A stretch of 64,000 nucleotides of DNA from NCBI GenBank assembly GCA_965229345.1, contig OZ245872.1, forward strand, positions 2,418,001 to 2,482,000. Reading direction: 5' to 3'. Shown in pieces: positions 25,372 to 33,371 of the stretch. The notes beneath the pieces are model-generated. The model saw nothing but the letters and a program-made list of their open reading frames with translations. It made no database searches and had not been told where the DNA came from. Position 1 is the first letter of the stretch. Each line of letters starts with the position of its first letter. The translations under genes were made by a program, and so were the position numbers. Source of the DNA: PBB1 sp965229345 (GTDB lineage Bacteria > Pseudomonadota > Gammaproteobacteria > Burkholderiales > Burkholderiaceae_C).

Positions 25372-26325
25372 ATGAGCATCGCCCCCTACATCAAGGAAAT
25401 CGGCCGCGGCAAGGAAGGCGCCCGATCGCTGAGCCGCGAGCAGGCCGACGACCTGATGGGTCAGGTGCTTGATGGTCGCGTGAGTGACCTCGAAGTCGGT
25501 GCATTCGCGATGGCGATGCGCATCAAGGGGGAATCGACCGACGAACTGCTCGGCTTTCTTCACGCGGTGCACGAGCGCTGCCTGCCCCTCAGCCCGGAAA
25601 GCCCGGCGGTCATCCTGCCGTCTTACAACGGCGCCCGCAAATTGCCCAACCTGACGGCACTGCTGGCATTGCTGGTGGCTCAGACCGGCACCCCGGTGCT
25701 GGTGCACGGACCGTCGAACGATCCCGGCCGCGTCACCACCGCATCCGTCTTCCGCGGCCTGGGCCTGCCGATCGCTCGCGATGCCGACGACGTGCGCCAT
25801 GGCTGGGCACGGCGCGAACCGGTGTTCATGGCGACCGAAACGCTGTGCCCGCCGCTGGCCCGCCTGCTGGATGTGCGCTGGGTGGTCGGCTTGCGCAATC
25901 CAGGCCACACCGTGGCCAAATTGCTCGATCCGACAACCGGCGCGCGTTCCTTGCGGGTGGTCAACCACACCCACCCTGAGTACGGCACCGCGCTGGCGGC
26001 TTTTCTGCAAAGCGCAGGCGCCAGCGCGATGCTGCTGCGCGGCACCGAGGGCGAACCCGTGGCCGATCCACGCCGATCACCCCGGCTCGACGTGTTCCTG
26101 CGTGGCGAGCTGCGGGCCGATCTGTCGGTACCCGCGCAAGAAGGCGTGCTGACCGAGCTGCCGGTATTGCCCCGCAGCATCGATGCCGCGACGACGGCGG
26201 TCTACATCCAGTCGGTGGTCAGCGGCGAAAAGCCGGCGCCTGGGCCCCTGGCGCGGCAGGTGGACAGCTTGCACCGCGCTGTCATGGCGCTCACCGAGAC
26301 CGCGGCGCATGAGCTGATCGCGTGA
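25372..26325 (+). CDS. ybiB: DNA-binding protein YbiB (TrpD2 family)
   Basis: 317 residues with the anthranilate phosphoribosyltransferase fold: an N-terminal helical domain (LSREQADDLMGQVLDG, FAMAMRIKGES) and a C-terminal domain (LLVAQTGTPVLVHGP, LRNPGHTVAKLLDP, VNHTHPEYG). The catalytic Gly-rich and Asp motifs of TrpD are altered as in YbiB/TrpD2, a paralogue that binds nucleic acids without sequence preference rather than making tryptophan precursors. No trp genes are nearby. The gene stands alone, convergent with the photolyase-family gene. Confidence 0.85.
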   Translation: MSIAPYIKEIGRGKEGARSLSREQADDLMGQVLDGRVSDLEVGAFAMAMRIKGESTDELLGFLHAVHERCLPLSPESPAVILPSYNGARKLPNLTALLALLVAQTGTPVLVHGPSNDPGRVTTASVFRGLGLPIARDADDVRHGWARREPVFMATETLCPPLARLLDVRWVVGLRNPGHTVAKLLDPTTGARSLRVVNHTHPEYGTALAAFLQSAGASAMLLRGTEGEPVADPRRSPRLDVFLRGELRADLSVPAQEGVLTELPVLPRSIDAATTAVYIQSVVSGEKPAPGPLARQVDSLHRAVMALTETAAHELIA

Positions 26326-26345
26326 GGTTTCTGCAGGCCTCAGCG

Positions 26346-27917
26346 TCACCCTTCGTCTTCATCGCCGAGCAGGCTGATCTGCGCGGGGTCTGACGCGGCA
26401 CCACGGCGCCGGACGCTGTGCCGCGCCGTGTGTTCGCGCCCGGGGTGGCGGCTGCCGTGCCGGTCGTACACCGCCTTGGCCTCCCGCTGGGTGGCGATAT
26501 CTGCCTTGCGGGCATGGATCAGCACCCTCGCCTGCTGGCTGGCCGAGCGCAGATCCACCACCGGGCTGGGATAGTCCGCCGGGCGCAGCTGCGTCGAGCC
26601 CAGCAGCCAAGGCTCGTGCACTGCGTCGCCGGTCACGCCGCGCAACTCGGGCACCCAGCGCCGAATGAACACGCCCTCGGGATCCTGATCGCGGCTCTGT
26701 TTCACCGGGTTGTAGAGCCGGATGGTGTTGATCCCGGTCACGCCGCTCTGCATCTGCGCCTGCGGGTAATGAATCCCAGGCTCGTAGTCGAGGAACTGCC
26801 GCGCCAGGAACAGCGCGGGCTCACGCCAGTGCAACCACAACTGATAGCTCGCAAAGCTCATCAGCATCGCGCGCATGCGGAAGTTGATCCAGCCCGTGGC
26901 GTGCAGACTGCGCATGCAGGCGTCGACAAACGGAAAGCCTGTTCGGCCACCGCACCAGGCGTCGAAACGCCGCTGCTCGTCGGCGGTGAGCGCACCTTCG
27001 TTGCGCAACCCGTCGAAGCCGCGGTTGACATTGCGAAATTCGATTGCCGGTTCGCTTTCCAGTTTCTGGATGAAATGGCAATGCCAGTGCAACCGGCTCT
27101 CGAAGCTGCGCAGGGAAGCCATCGCGCTCGCGGGACGTTGATCGGCAGGCATGGCCAGCCACGCGCTGCGCTGCTGCCACACCGCATGGACGCATTCACG
27201 CACCGACAGCGTGCCCCAGGCCAGGTGTGCCGACAACCGTGAGCAGGCTTCCGCTGCGGTCAACGGGCTGGACATCTCGGTGCGATAGCGGTGTCCGCGC
27301 CAGGCCAAAAAACTGTCGAGCAAGTCGACGGCCTGACTTCTGCCGCCACGCTGGCGCAGCGGCTTGTCGGCGTCGAGGCCGCGGATCGGTGGTGCGTCGT
27401 CGTGGTGCGCGTCAGGCCATTCGTGCGGTGCCGCCAGCGCCAGTTTTTCGGGCGCCGGCAACGGCGGCGGCTCCATCCGCTGCGTCCACAACCGCGACCA
27501 CAGATCGCGGTCGCGCAGGCGCCTGACGACGCCATTGCAGGGCAGCTCGCGCCACACCACACCGTGCTCGGCACACCAGCGCGCCACGGCGCGATCGCGA
27601 TCGAAACTCCAGCCGTTGCCGGTTTCCTCGTGGCTCCACAAGGCAAAACAACCGTGCAGCGCATGCAGGCGCGCGAGCACCCTCGTCGCTTCTCCGCGCA
27701 CGCGCCACAAGGCGCCGCCCCGCGCGCTGAACCAGGCATCGAGCTCGCCCAGGCATTCGTGTGCAAAGGCACGGTGCTGTGTCGCTGCATCGGGTTGTGC
27801 CCAGGCCGTTGGCTCGTCGATCCACAGGGGCAACAGCGGTCCGGACTCGGCCGCACGCACCAGCGGCGCGTGGTCGGTCCAGCGCAGATCCCTTTTGAAC
27901 CACAGCACTTGCAGCAT
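26346..27917 (-). CDS. Photolyase/cryptochrome family flavoprotein
   Basis: 523 residues. An N-terminal Rossmann-like antenna domain (LWFKRDLRWTDHAPL) and a C-terminal FAD domain (CSRLSAHLAWGTLSVRECV, GRTGFPFVDACMRSL, TGWINFRMRAMLMSF) are present. Around residue 377 the FAD-site segment reads DYEPGIHYPQAQMQSG, where class I CPD photolyases have the Asn next to flavin N5 and the inner tryptophan of the electron chain; by my alignment neither is kept. INTIRLYNPVKQ and DPEGVFIRRWVPEL then resume the family pattern. The last 45 residues are basic and low in complexity. DNA repair or blue-light sensing are both possible. Confidence 0.8.
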   Translation of the reverse strand: MLQVLWFKRDLRWTDHAPLVRAAESGPLLPLWIDEPTAWAQPDAATQHRAFAHECLGELDAWFSARGGALWRVRGEATRVLARLHALHGCFALWSHEETGNGWSFDRDRAVARWCAEHGVVWRELPCNGVVRRLRDRDLWSRLWTQRMEPPPLPAPEKLALAAPHEWPDAHHDDAPPIRGLDADKPLRQRGGRSQAVDLLDSFLAWRGHRYRTEMSSPLTAAEACSRLSAHLAWGTLSVRECVHAVWQQRSAWLAMPADQRPASAMASLRSFESRLHWHCHFIQKLESEPAIEFRNVNRGFDGLRNEGALTADEQRRFDAWCGGRTGFPFVDACMRSLHATGWINFRMRAMLMSFASYQLWLHWREPALFLARQFLDYEPGIHYPQAQMQSGVTGINTIRLYNPVKQSRDQDPEGVFIRRWVPELRGVTGDAVHEPWLLGSTQLRPADYPSPVVDLRSASQQARVLIHARKADIATQREAKAVYDRHGSRHPGREHTARHSVRRRGAASDPAQISLLGDEDEG

Positions 27918-27964
27918 CGGCGGCAGTGTAGGCAGCCCGCCGATCGCTCCGCCAGGAATCCCCC

Positions 27965-28747
27965 TCAGCGGTTCATGCGTTGTCGAGCCGATTCATAGAG
28001 GCACACGGCCGCCGCTGCCCCCACATTGAGCGACTCTTCGCCTCCGGGCTGCGGGATGCGCAGTGCCAGGGCGCACCGGGATTGCACCAGCGCCGACACG
28101 CCCTCGCCTTCGTGCCCCAGCACCCAGGCGCAGGGCCAAGGCAGTGCGACCTGGTCGATCGACTGAGCCGCGTGCGAGCTCGTCCCCAGCAGCGGCACCG
28201 ACAGGGCGTCCAACGCGGCGGCCTCGACGCCTTCGACCAGTGACAAGCCGAAATGCGCACCCATGCCTGCGCGCAGCACCTTGGGCGACCACAGACCGGC
28301 GGTGCCCTTGAGGGCCGCCACCTGCGCAAAACCGAAGGCAGACGCGCTGCGCAGCACCGTCCCCACATTGCCGGCATCCTGCAAACGATCGAGCACCACC
28401 GTGGGCACATCGGGCCGCAAGGCAGCAGTGCCAGCCCATGGGATGACGAACCCGATCGGCGCAGGCGACTCGAGGGTGCTGATGCCTGCCATCAAGGTGG
28501 CGGGCAACACGGCGACCGCAGGCGCGGCCAGGGCCAGGTCGCGCCATGGCGAGGCCCAGGCTTCGTTGCTGATCAACGCCTGCAGCGGCACCCCACCGCG
28601 CTGAAGAAATGCCCGGCACAGGTGGTCGCCTTCGATCCACAACTCGCTCTGTTTGCGATAGGCCAATGGATCGCGGCCCAGCTTGCGCAAGCGCACCAAC
28701 AGCGGGTTGTCGCGCGAGGAGATGGATTTGACGATGGGCGTGGTCAT
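27965..28747 (-). CDS. SpoU (TrmH)-family RNA 2-prime-O-methyltransferase
   Basis: 260 residues. An N-terminal substrate-binding domain (SISSRDNPLLVRLRKL, ELWIEGDHLCRAFL) is followed by the knotted SPOUT domain with motif 1 (DRLQDAGNVGTVLRSA), motif 2 (VLGHEGEGV) and motif 3 (IPQPGGEESLNVGAAAAV). It methylates a ribose in rRNA or tRNA; the site cannot be told from sequence, though the layout is like RlmB-type rRNA enzymes. The start overlaps the rnhB stop by four bases (ATGA), so it is the last gene of the lpx-rnhB transcript. Confidence 0.87.
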   Translation of the reverse strand: MTTPIVKSISSRDNPLLVRLRKLGRDPLAYRKQSELWIEGDHLCRAFLQRGGVPLQALISNEAWASPWRDLALAAPAVAVLPATLMAGISTLESPAPIGFVIPWAGTAALRPDVPTVVLDRLQDAGNVGTVLRSASAFGFAQVAALKGTAGLWSPKVLRAGMGAHFGLSLVEGVEAAALDALSVPLLGTSSHAAQSIDQVALPWPCAWVLGHEGEGVSALVQSRCALALRIPQPGGEESLNVGAAAAVCLYESARQRMNR

Positions 28748-29370
28748 TCAGCGGTCACCAGAACGGCGCGCACGGGTGCGAAAGTGCGGCGATGGTCTGC
28801 GCACGCACCGTGCTGCCGCAACGCCGCCAGATGCGCGGCCGTGGGGTAGCCCTTGTGACCGTCGAATCCATAGTGGGGATGCCGCTCGTGCAAGGTCAGG
28901 CACAGCCGATCGCGGTGGACTTTCGCCAGGATCGATGCAGCGGCGATCGCCGGCACCTTGGCATCCCCTCGAACGATCGCTTCGGCAGGCATGGGCAGAA
29001 CCGGCAGCCGGTTGCCATCCACCTGCACCCGGTGCGGCCGCAAGCGCAGGCCTTCCACCGCACGCCGCATCGCCAGCAAGGTCGCCTGCAGGATGTTCAG
29101 CTGGTCGATCTCCTCGACCGTGGCTTCGGCAATGCAGCAGCACAAGGCCTTGGCGCGGATCTCGTCGAACAAGCGCTCTCGCGTCCGGGCGGTGAGCTTC
29201 TTCGAATCGTTCAGGCCGCGGATGGGCTGAAGCTCATCCAGGATCACCGCAGCGGCCACCACCGGGCCGGCCAGCGGGCCACGCCCGGCTTCGTCGACCC
29301 CGGCCATCAGCCCCGGCGCGTCCCAGCGCAGGCCCAGCTGCTCAGCGCGCAAGAATGCTCTCGATCGCAT
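28744..29370 (-). CDS. rnhB: Ribonuclease HII
   Basis: About 208 residues. GVDEAGRGPLAGPVVAAAV carries the first two catalytic acids, NDSKKL follows, and the later DGN and HRD segments complete the type 2 RNase H site. It cuts RNA in RNA-DNA hybrids and starts removal of single ribonucleotides from DNA. ATG 29370 overlaps the end of lpxB by 29 bases; TTG 29352 in frame would shorten the overlap to 11. The lpxB-rnhB order is a standard proteobacterial arrangement. Confidence 0.92.
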   Translation of the reverse strand: MRSRAFLRAEQLGLRWDAPGLMAGVDEAGRGPLAGPVVAAAVILDELQPIRGLNDSKKLTARTRERLFDEIRAKALCCCIAEATVEEIDQLNILQATLLAMRRAVEGLRLRPHRVQVDGNRLPVLPMPAEAIVRGDAKVPAIAAASILAKVHRDRLCLTLHERHPHYGFDGHKGYPTAAHLAALRQHGACADHRRTFAPVRAVLVTAE

Positions 29371-30487
29371 CGGTTGCCGCCCGCGCCGTGTCACGGCGCA
29401 GCGTGTGGTGCAGCGCCTCGAAGCGTGCGGCCAGCGCGGTGCACGCCGCGGGCTCGTCCAGCCAGGCAAAGGCCGCATCGGCCAGACGTTCGGGCGTGGC
29501 GGCCGCCTGCAGAAACTCGGGCACGGCGAAGTCCTCCAGCAGGATGTTCGGCAGCCCGACCCAGGGTTGGTAATTCATGCGCTTCATGATCTGTGCGCTG
29601 AGCCAGTGCATCTTGTAGGCGATCACCATCGGCCGTTTGAACAGCGCCGCTTCCAGTGTGGCCGTGCCGCTGGCGATCAGCGTCACGTCACAGGCGGCCA
29701 GCGCCTGGTGCGATTGGCCATCGATCAGCTGAACATCGACACCCGGTGCATGGCGCGGCAACAGCGGCTCGATCAGCGAACGCAGACCTGGCGCCACGGG
29801 CAGCACGAAACGCAGCGCCGGGCGGCGACGCGACATCAGTGCGGCCGCCTCCAGCAGGGTCGGCGCGATGTACTGGATCTCCGAGCGGCGACTGCCAGGC
29901 AACAGCGCAACCACGGTGTCGGCGTCTTGCAGATTCAGCATCTGGCGACTGGCCTGCCGGGGCACCTCGAATGGAATGGCATCGGCCAGCGGGTGGCCGA
30001 CATAGGTGGCCGCCACGCCGTGCCGTGCGTACAGCGCAGGCTCGAACGGGAAGATGCACAGCACGTGGTCCACGGCGCGCTTGATTTTTTCGATGCGCTC
30101 GCCGCGCCAGGCCCAGATCGACGGGCCGATGAAGTGGATTGTGCGTATGCCGCTCGCCTTCAGTCGCGCTTCGAGGTCGAGGTTGAAGTCGGGGGCATCG
30201 ACACCGATGAACGCGTCGGGCGGTTCGCGCAACAAGCGTTCGGCGAGGCGGTTGCGGATGCCCAGCAGCTCGGGGTAATGACGCAACACTTCGGCATAGC
30301 CGCGCACCGCAAGTTTGTCGCTGGGCCACCAGGCGTCGAAGCCCTGCGCCGCCATCTTCGGTCCACCGATCCCGCTGGCGGTCAGTGCCGGCCAGCGCTG
30401 CTTCAGGCCACCGAGCAGCAGCCCGGCCAGCAGATCACCCGAGGCCTCGCCGGCGACCATCGCGAGGCGCGGCTCATTGCCGGGCAT
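29342..30487 (-). CDS. lpxB: Lipid A disaccharide synthase
   Basis: 381 residues. VAGEASGDLLAG at the N terminus, GVDAPDFNLDLE, YVGHPLAD, VALLPGSRRSEI and SGTATLEAAL are conserved LpxB (GT19) blocks. It joins UDP-diacylglucosamine and lipid X into the lipid A disaccharide at the inner-membrane surface. It follows lpxA by 54 bases. Confidence 0.95.
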   Translation of the reverse strand: MPGNEPRLAMVAGEASGDLLAGLLLGGLKQRWPALTASGIGGPKMAAQGFDAWWPSDKLAVRGYAEVLRHYPELLGIRNRLAERLLREPPDAFIGVDAPDFNLDLEARLKASGIRTIHFIGPSIWAWRGERIEKIKRAVDHVLCIFPFEPALYARHGVAATYVGHPLADAIPFEVPRQASRQMLNLQDADTVVALLPGSRRSEIQYIAPTLLEAAALMSRRRPALRFVLPVAPGLRSLIEPLLPRHAPGVDVQLIDGQSHQALAACDVTLIASGTATLEAALFKRPMVIAYKMHWLSAQIMKRMNYQPWVGLPNILLEDFAVPEFLQAAATPERLADAAFAWLDEPAACTALAARFEALHHTLRRDTARAATDAIESILAR

Positions 30488-30541
30488 GTGGGTGTGGGCA
30501 CCACAGGGCGCCCGGGCACAACGACGTTGGGGCGGTCATTC

Positions 30542-31330
30542 CTAACGGACGATGCCGCGCTGAGAGGCCGCGAGAAAATCGTTCATCACCGCCACGTCGA
30601 CGGCGGCCTCCGGCGCGCTCCCAGCCAGTTCAGCGATCGCCTCACGGGCCTGATCCAAGGTGTTTCCCTGGCGGTACAGCAGCCGGTGCATCTGCTTGAC
30701 CGCCGCGATGCGCTCGGGCCCGAAGCCACGGCGGCGCAGCCCTTCGGCATTGAAGCCGCGCACCGCGAGCGGGTTGCCATCGACCATCATGAACGGCGGC
30801 ACGTCCTGTGACACCGCACTGGCGAAGCCGATCATCGCGTGCGGCCCGACCTTGACGAACTGGTGCACGCCCGTCAGACCGCCGACGATGACCCAATCCC
30901 CCAGATGCACATGGCCGGCCAGCGTGGCGTTGTTGGCCAAGATGGTCTGGCTGCCGACCTGGCAGTCGTGGGCGATGTGCACGTACGCCATCACCCAGTT
31001 GTCGTCGCCGACGCGCGTCACACCGCTGTCCTGTGCCGTGCCGATGTTGAAGGTGCAGAACTCGCGGATGGTGTTGCGGTCGCCGATGTGCAACTCGGTC
31101 GGCTCGTCACGGTACTTCTTGTCCTGCGGCACCGCACCGATCGAGCAGAACTGGAAGATGCGGTTGTCACGACCAATGGTCGTCTGGCCCTCGATCACGC
31201 AGTGCGCGCCGATCGTTGTGCCCGCGTGAACCCGCACGTGCGAGCGCACGATGCTGTAGGGCCCGACGCTGACCGACGAATCCAGTTCGGCGCCGGGCTC
31301 AATGATCGCGGTCGGGTGTATCAGCGACAT
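30542..31330 (-). CDS. lpxA: UDP-N-acetylglucosamine O-acyltransferase
   Basis: 262 residues. A left-handed beta-helix of hexapeptide repeats starts at IHPTAIIEPGAELDS, with the catalytic His region YVHIAHDCQVG and the C-terminal helical domain (VRGFNAEGLRRRGF). It attaches the first hydroxyacyl chain of lipid A. ATG 31330 (MSLIHP) is the normal family start; the open frame above it is non-homologous. The order fabZ-lpxA-lpxB is conserved. Confidence 0.95.
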   Translation of the reverse strand: MSLIHPTAIIEPGAELDSSVSVGPYSIVRSHVRVHAGTTIGAHCVIEGQTTIGRDNRIFQFCSIGAVPQDKKYRDEPTELHIGDRNTIREFCTFNIGTAQDSGVTRVGDDNWVMAYVHIAHDCQVGSQTILANNATLAGHVHLGDWVIVGGLTGVHQFVKVGPHAMIGFASAVSQDVPPFMMVDGNPLAVRGFNAEGLRRRGFGPERIAAVKQMHRLLYRQGNTLDQAREAIAELAGSAPEAAVDVAVMNDFLAASQRGIVR

Positions 31331-31373
31331 GGCCTGTTGCCCTGGGTCACGAAAGCTGGTGGCGGCTGGCCGA

Positions 31374-31817
31374 TCAGGCGATGTCTCGCACCGTGCACAG
31401 GAACTCGGCCTCGACAGCCAATTCGCCATCGACGGTCGCTCGGGCACTGAACTTGAAGACGCCGGACTTCATGCGATCGAGCCTCACATCCAGGATGAGC
31501 TGATCGCCTGGCTCGACCGGGCGCTTGAAGCGAGCGCCGTCGATACCCGCAAAGTAGAACAGGGAGTTCTCGTGGGTCTGCAGATTGAGCGTCTCGAAGC
31601 CGAGGATGGCCGCGGCCTGAGCCAGCGCTTCGAGCATCAGCACACCAGGCATCACCGGGCGCTTCGGAAAGTGTCCGCTGAAATAGTGCTCGTTGACGCT
31701 GACATTCTTCAGCGCCTTGATGCTTTCGCCCTTCTTCAGTTCAAGCACGCGATCGACCAGGAGGATCGGATAACGATGCGGAATTCGTCTCAGGATTTCG
31801 TTGATGTCCATCGTCAT
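31374..31817 (-). CDS. fabZ: (3R)-hydroxyacyl-ACP dehydratase FabZ
   Basis: 147 residues with the hotdog fold. NEHYFSGHFPKRPVMPGVLM carries the catalytic His, and the catalytic Glu follows in LEALAQAA. IPHRYPILLVDRV near the N terminus is also typical. It removes water from hydroxyacyl-ACP in fatty acid elongation and competes with LpxA and LpxD for hydroxyacyl-ACP, a reason for its place in the lpx cluster. It overlaps the lpxD end by four bases. Confidence 0.95.
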   Translation of the reverse strand: MTMDINEILRRIPHRYPILLVDRVLELKKGESIKALKNVSVNEHYFSGHFPKRPVMPGVLMLEALAQAAAILGFETLNLQTHENSLFYFAGIDGARFKRPVEPGDQLILDVRLDRMKSGVFKFSARATVDGELAVEAEFLCTVRDIA

Positions 31818-32878
31818 GACGATTTGGTCTCTGTGTTCTTTTCAAGCGCTCGAATGCGTTCACGCAATCGATGCAATTGCCGCAGCGTGGCCGCGTTTTT
31901 TTCCCATGACGCATTGTCATCGATGGGAAACAGGCCGGTGTACAGGCCCGGCTTGTGGATGGAATGGGTGGCCACCGAGCGGGCACCCAGATGCACGTGA
32001 TCGGCCAAGGTCACATGACCGACCACGCCTGCGCCGCCGGCCATCGTGCAGTGCGCGCCGATGCGGGTGCTGCCCGACACCGCCGCCGTGCCGGCCAGGG
32101 CGCTGTGCGCACCGATGTGCACGTTGTGGGCGATCTGCACCAGGTTGTCGAGCTTGACGCCGTCCTCGATCACGGTGTCTTCCAGCGCGCCACGATCGAT
32201 GCAGGTGTTGGCGCCAATCTCGACATCGTCACCGATGCGTACGCCGCCCAGTTGCTCGATCTTCTCCCAGCGACCACCGTGCGGCGCAAAGCCGAAGCCG
32301 TCGGCACCGATCACGGCCCCGCTGTGCACGATGCCGCGCGCCCCGATATGGCACCCGGCACCCAGCACGACCTGTGCAGACAAACGGGTCTGCGCGCCCA
32401 CCGACGCACCCGCACCGATGAAGCACTGGGCACCGATCACGGCCCCGTCGGCAATCACGGCACCCGCCTCGACGACGGCCAGAGCGCCCACTGAGGCAGT
32501 CGCCGCCAGCTGTGCCTGCGGATGAACGACCGCGGAGGGGTGCACCTGGGGCGCTGTCGCTTCCCGAGCACGAGACACCCACAACTGGGTCAACCGGGCG
32601 AAGCAAAGGTAAGGGTCGCCCGCGATCAGCGCAGCACCGCGCAACGCCGCTGCGTCGCGGTGGGACGGAGAAACGATCACGCAGCCGGCCTTCGACGTGG
32701 CGAGTGCCGGCAGATAACGAGGATTGGAGAGAAAGGAGATCGCCTCGGCGTCGGCGCTGTCCAGCGACGCAATGCGGTGAACCCGCTGGGCCGGATCGCC
32801 GATCAGTTCAGCGTCAAGTCGCTCCGCCAGTTCGCCCAGCGCAAACGAAGTGGCGAGATCACTTGCCACCCTGTGCAT
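31814..32878 (-). CDS. lpxD: UDP-3-O-acylglucosamine N-acyltransferase
   Basis: 354 residues. An N-terminal UDP-binding domain (AISFLSNPRYLPAL) is followed by hexapeptide repeats (GADGFGFAPHGGRWEKI, LDNLVQIAHNVHIG with the catalytic His) and a C-terminal helix. It adds the second acyl chain of lipid A using hydroxyacyl-ACP. ATG 32878 overlaps the end of skp by 20 bases; the only nearby alternative is GTG at 32869. Confidence 0.94.
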   Translation of the reverse strand: MHRVASDLATSFALGELAERLDAELIGDPAQRVHRIASLDSADAEAISFLSNPRYLPALATSKAGCVIVSPSHRDAAALRGAALIAGDPYLCFARLTQLWVSRAREATAPQVHPSAVVHPQAQLAATASVGALAVVEAGAVIADGAVIGAQCFIGAGASVGAQTRLSAQVVLGAGCHIGARGIVHSGAVIGADGFGFAPHGGRWEKIEQLGGVRIGDDVEIGANTCIDRGALEDTVIEDGVKLDNLVQIAHNVHIGAHSALAGTAAVSGSTRIGAHCTMAGGAGVVGHVTLADHVHLGARSVATHSIHKPGLYTGLFPIDDNASWEKNAATLRQLHRLRERIRALEKNTETKSS

Positions 32879-33371
32879 TCAACGCCTTGACCACCTTGTC
32901 GGTGATGTCGATCTTCGGACCGGCGAACACCGCCTCTTGAAGGATCAGGTCGTATTTTTCGGTTTCGTAGATCTGCTTGATGACCTTGTTGGCGCGCTCG
33001 ACAACGGCCGACAGCTCTTCGTTCTTGCGCTGCGTCAGGTCTTCCTGGAACTCGCGGCGCTTGCGCTGGAACTCGCGGTCCTGATCGACCAGATCGCGCT
33101 GGCGCTTGCTGCGCTCCGATTCGGACAAGGTCGGTGCCTCCTTGTCGAATTTCTCGCTGGCTGCTTTCAGCTTGCCGGCGATCTCGCCCATTTCCTTGTC
33201 TCGCTTGGAGAACTCGGCTTCCAGTTTGGCCTGAGCGGCTTTGGCCGGATTGGCCTCACGCAGCACGCGGTCGCTGTTCACATAACCGATCTTGACTTCC
33301 TGGCTCTGGACGTTGCACGCAGCGAAGACCAGCAAGGAGGCAGCCAACGCATTCAAAGATAACCTGTTCAT
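32859..33371 (-). CDS. skp: Periplasmic chaperone Skp/OmpH
   Basis: 170 residues. A signal peptide (MNRLSLNALAASLLVFAA) precedes a conserved strand (KIGYVNSDRVLREA) and a long charged coiled coil (about 45-130), the tentacle architecture of Skp. It holds unfolded outer-membrane proteins in the periplasm before BamA. A Cys at residue 19 or so lies in FAACN, which looks like a weak lipobox; classical Skp is soluble. ATG 33371 shares one base with the bamA stop (TGATG). Confidence 0.92.
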   Translation of the reverse strand: MNRLSLNALAASLLVFAACNVQSQEVKIGYVNSDRVLREANPAKAAQAKLEAEFSKRDKEMGEIAGKLKAASEKFDKEAPTLSESERSKRQRDLVDQDREFQRKRREFQEDLTQRKNEELSAVVERANKVIKQIYETEKYDLILQEAVFAGPKIDITDKVVKALNAQGGK

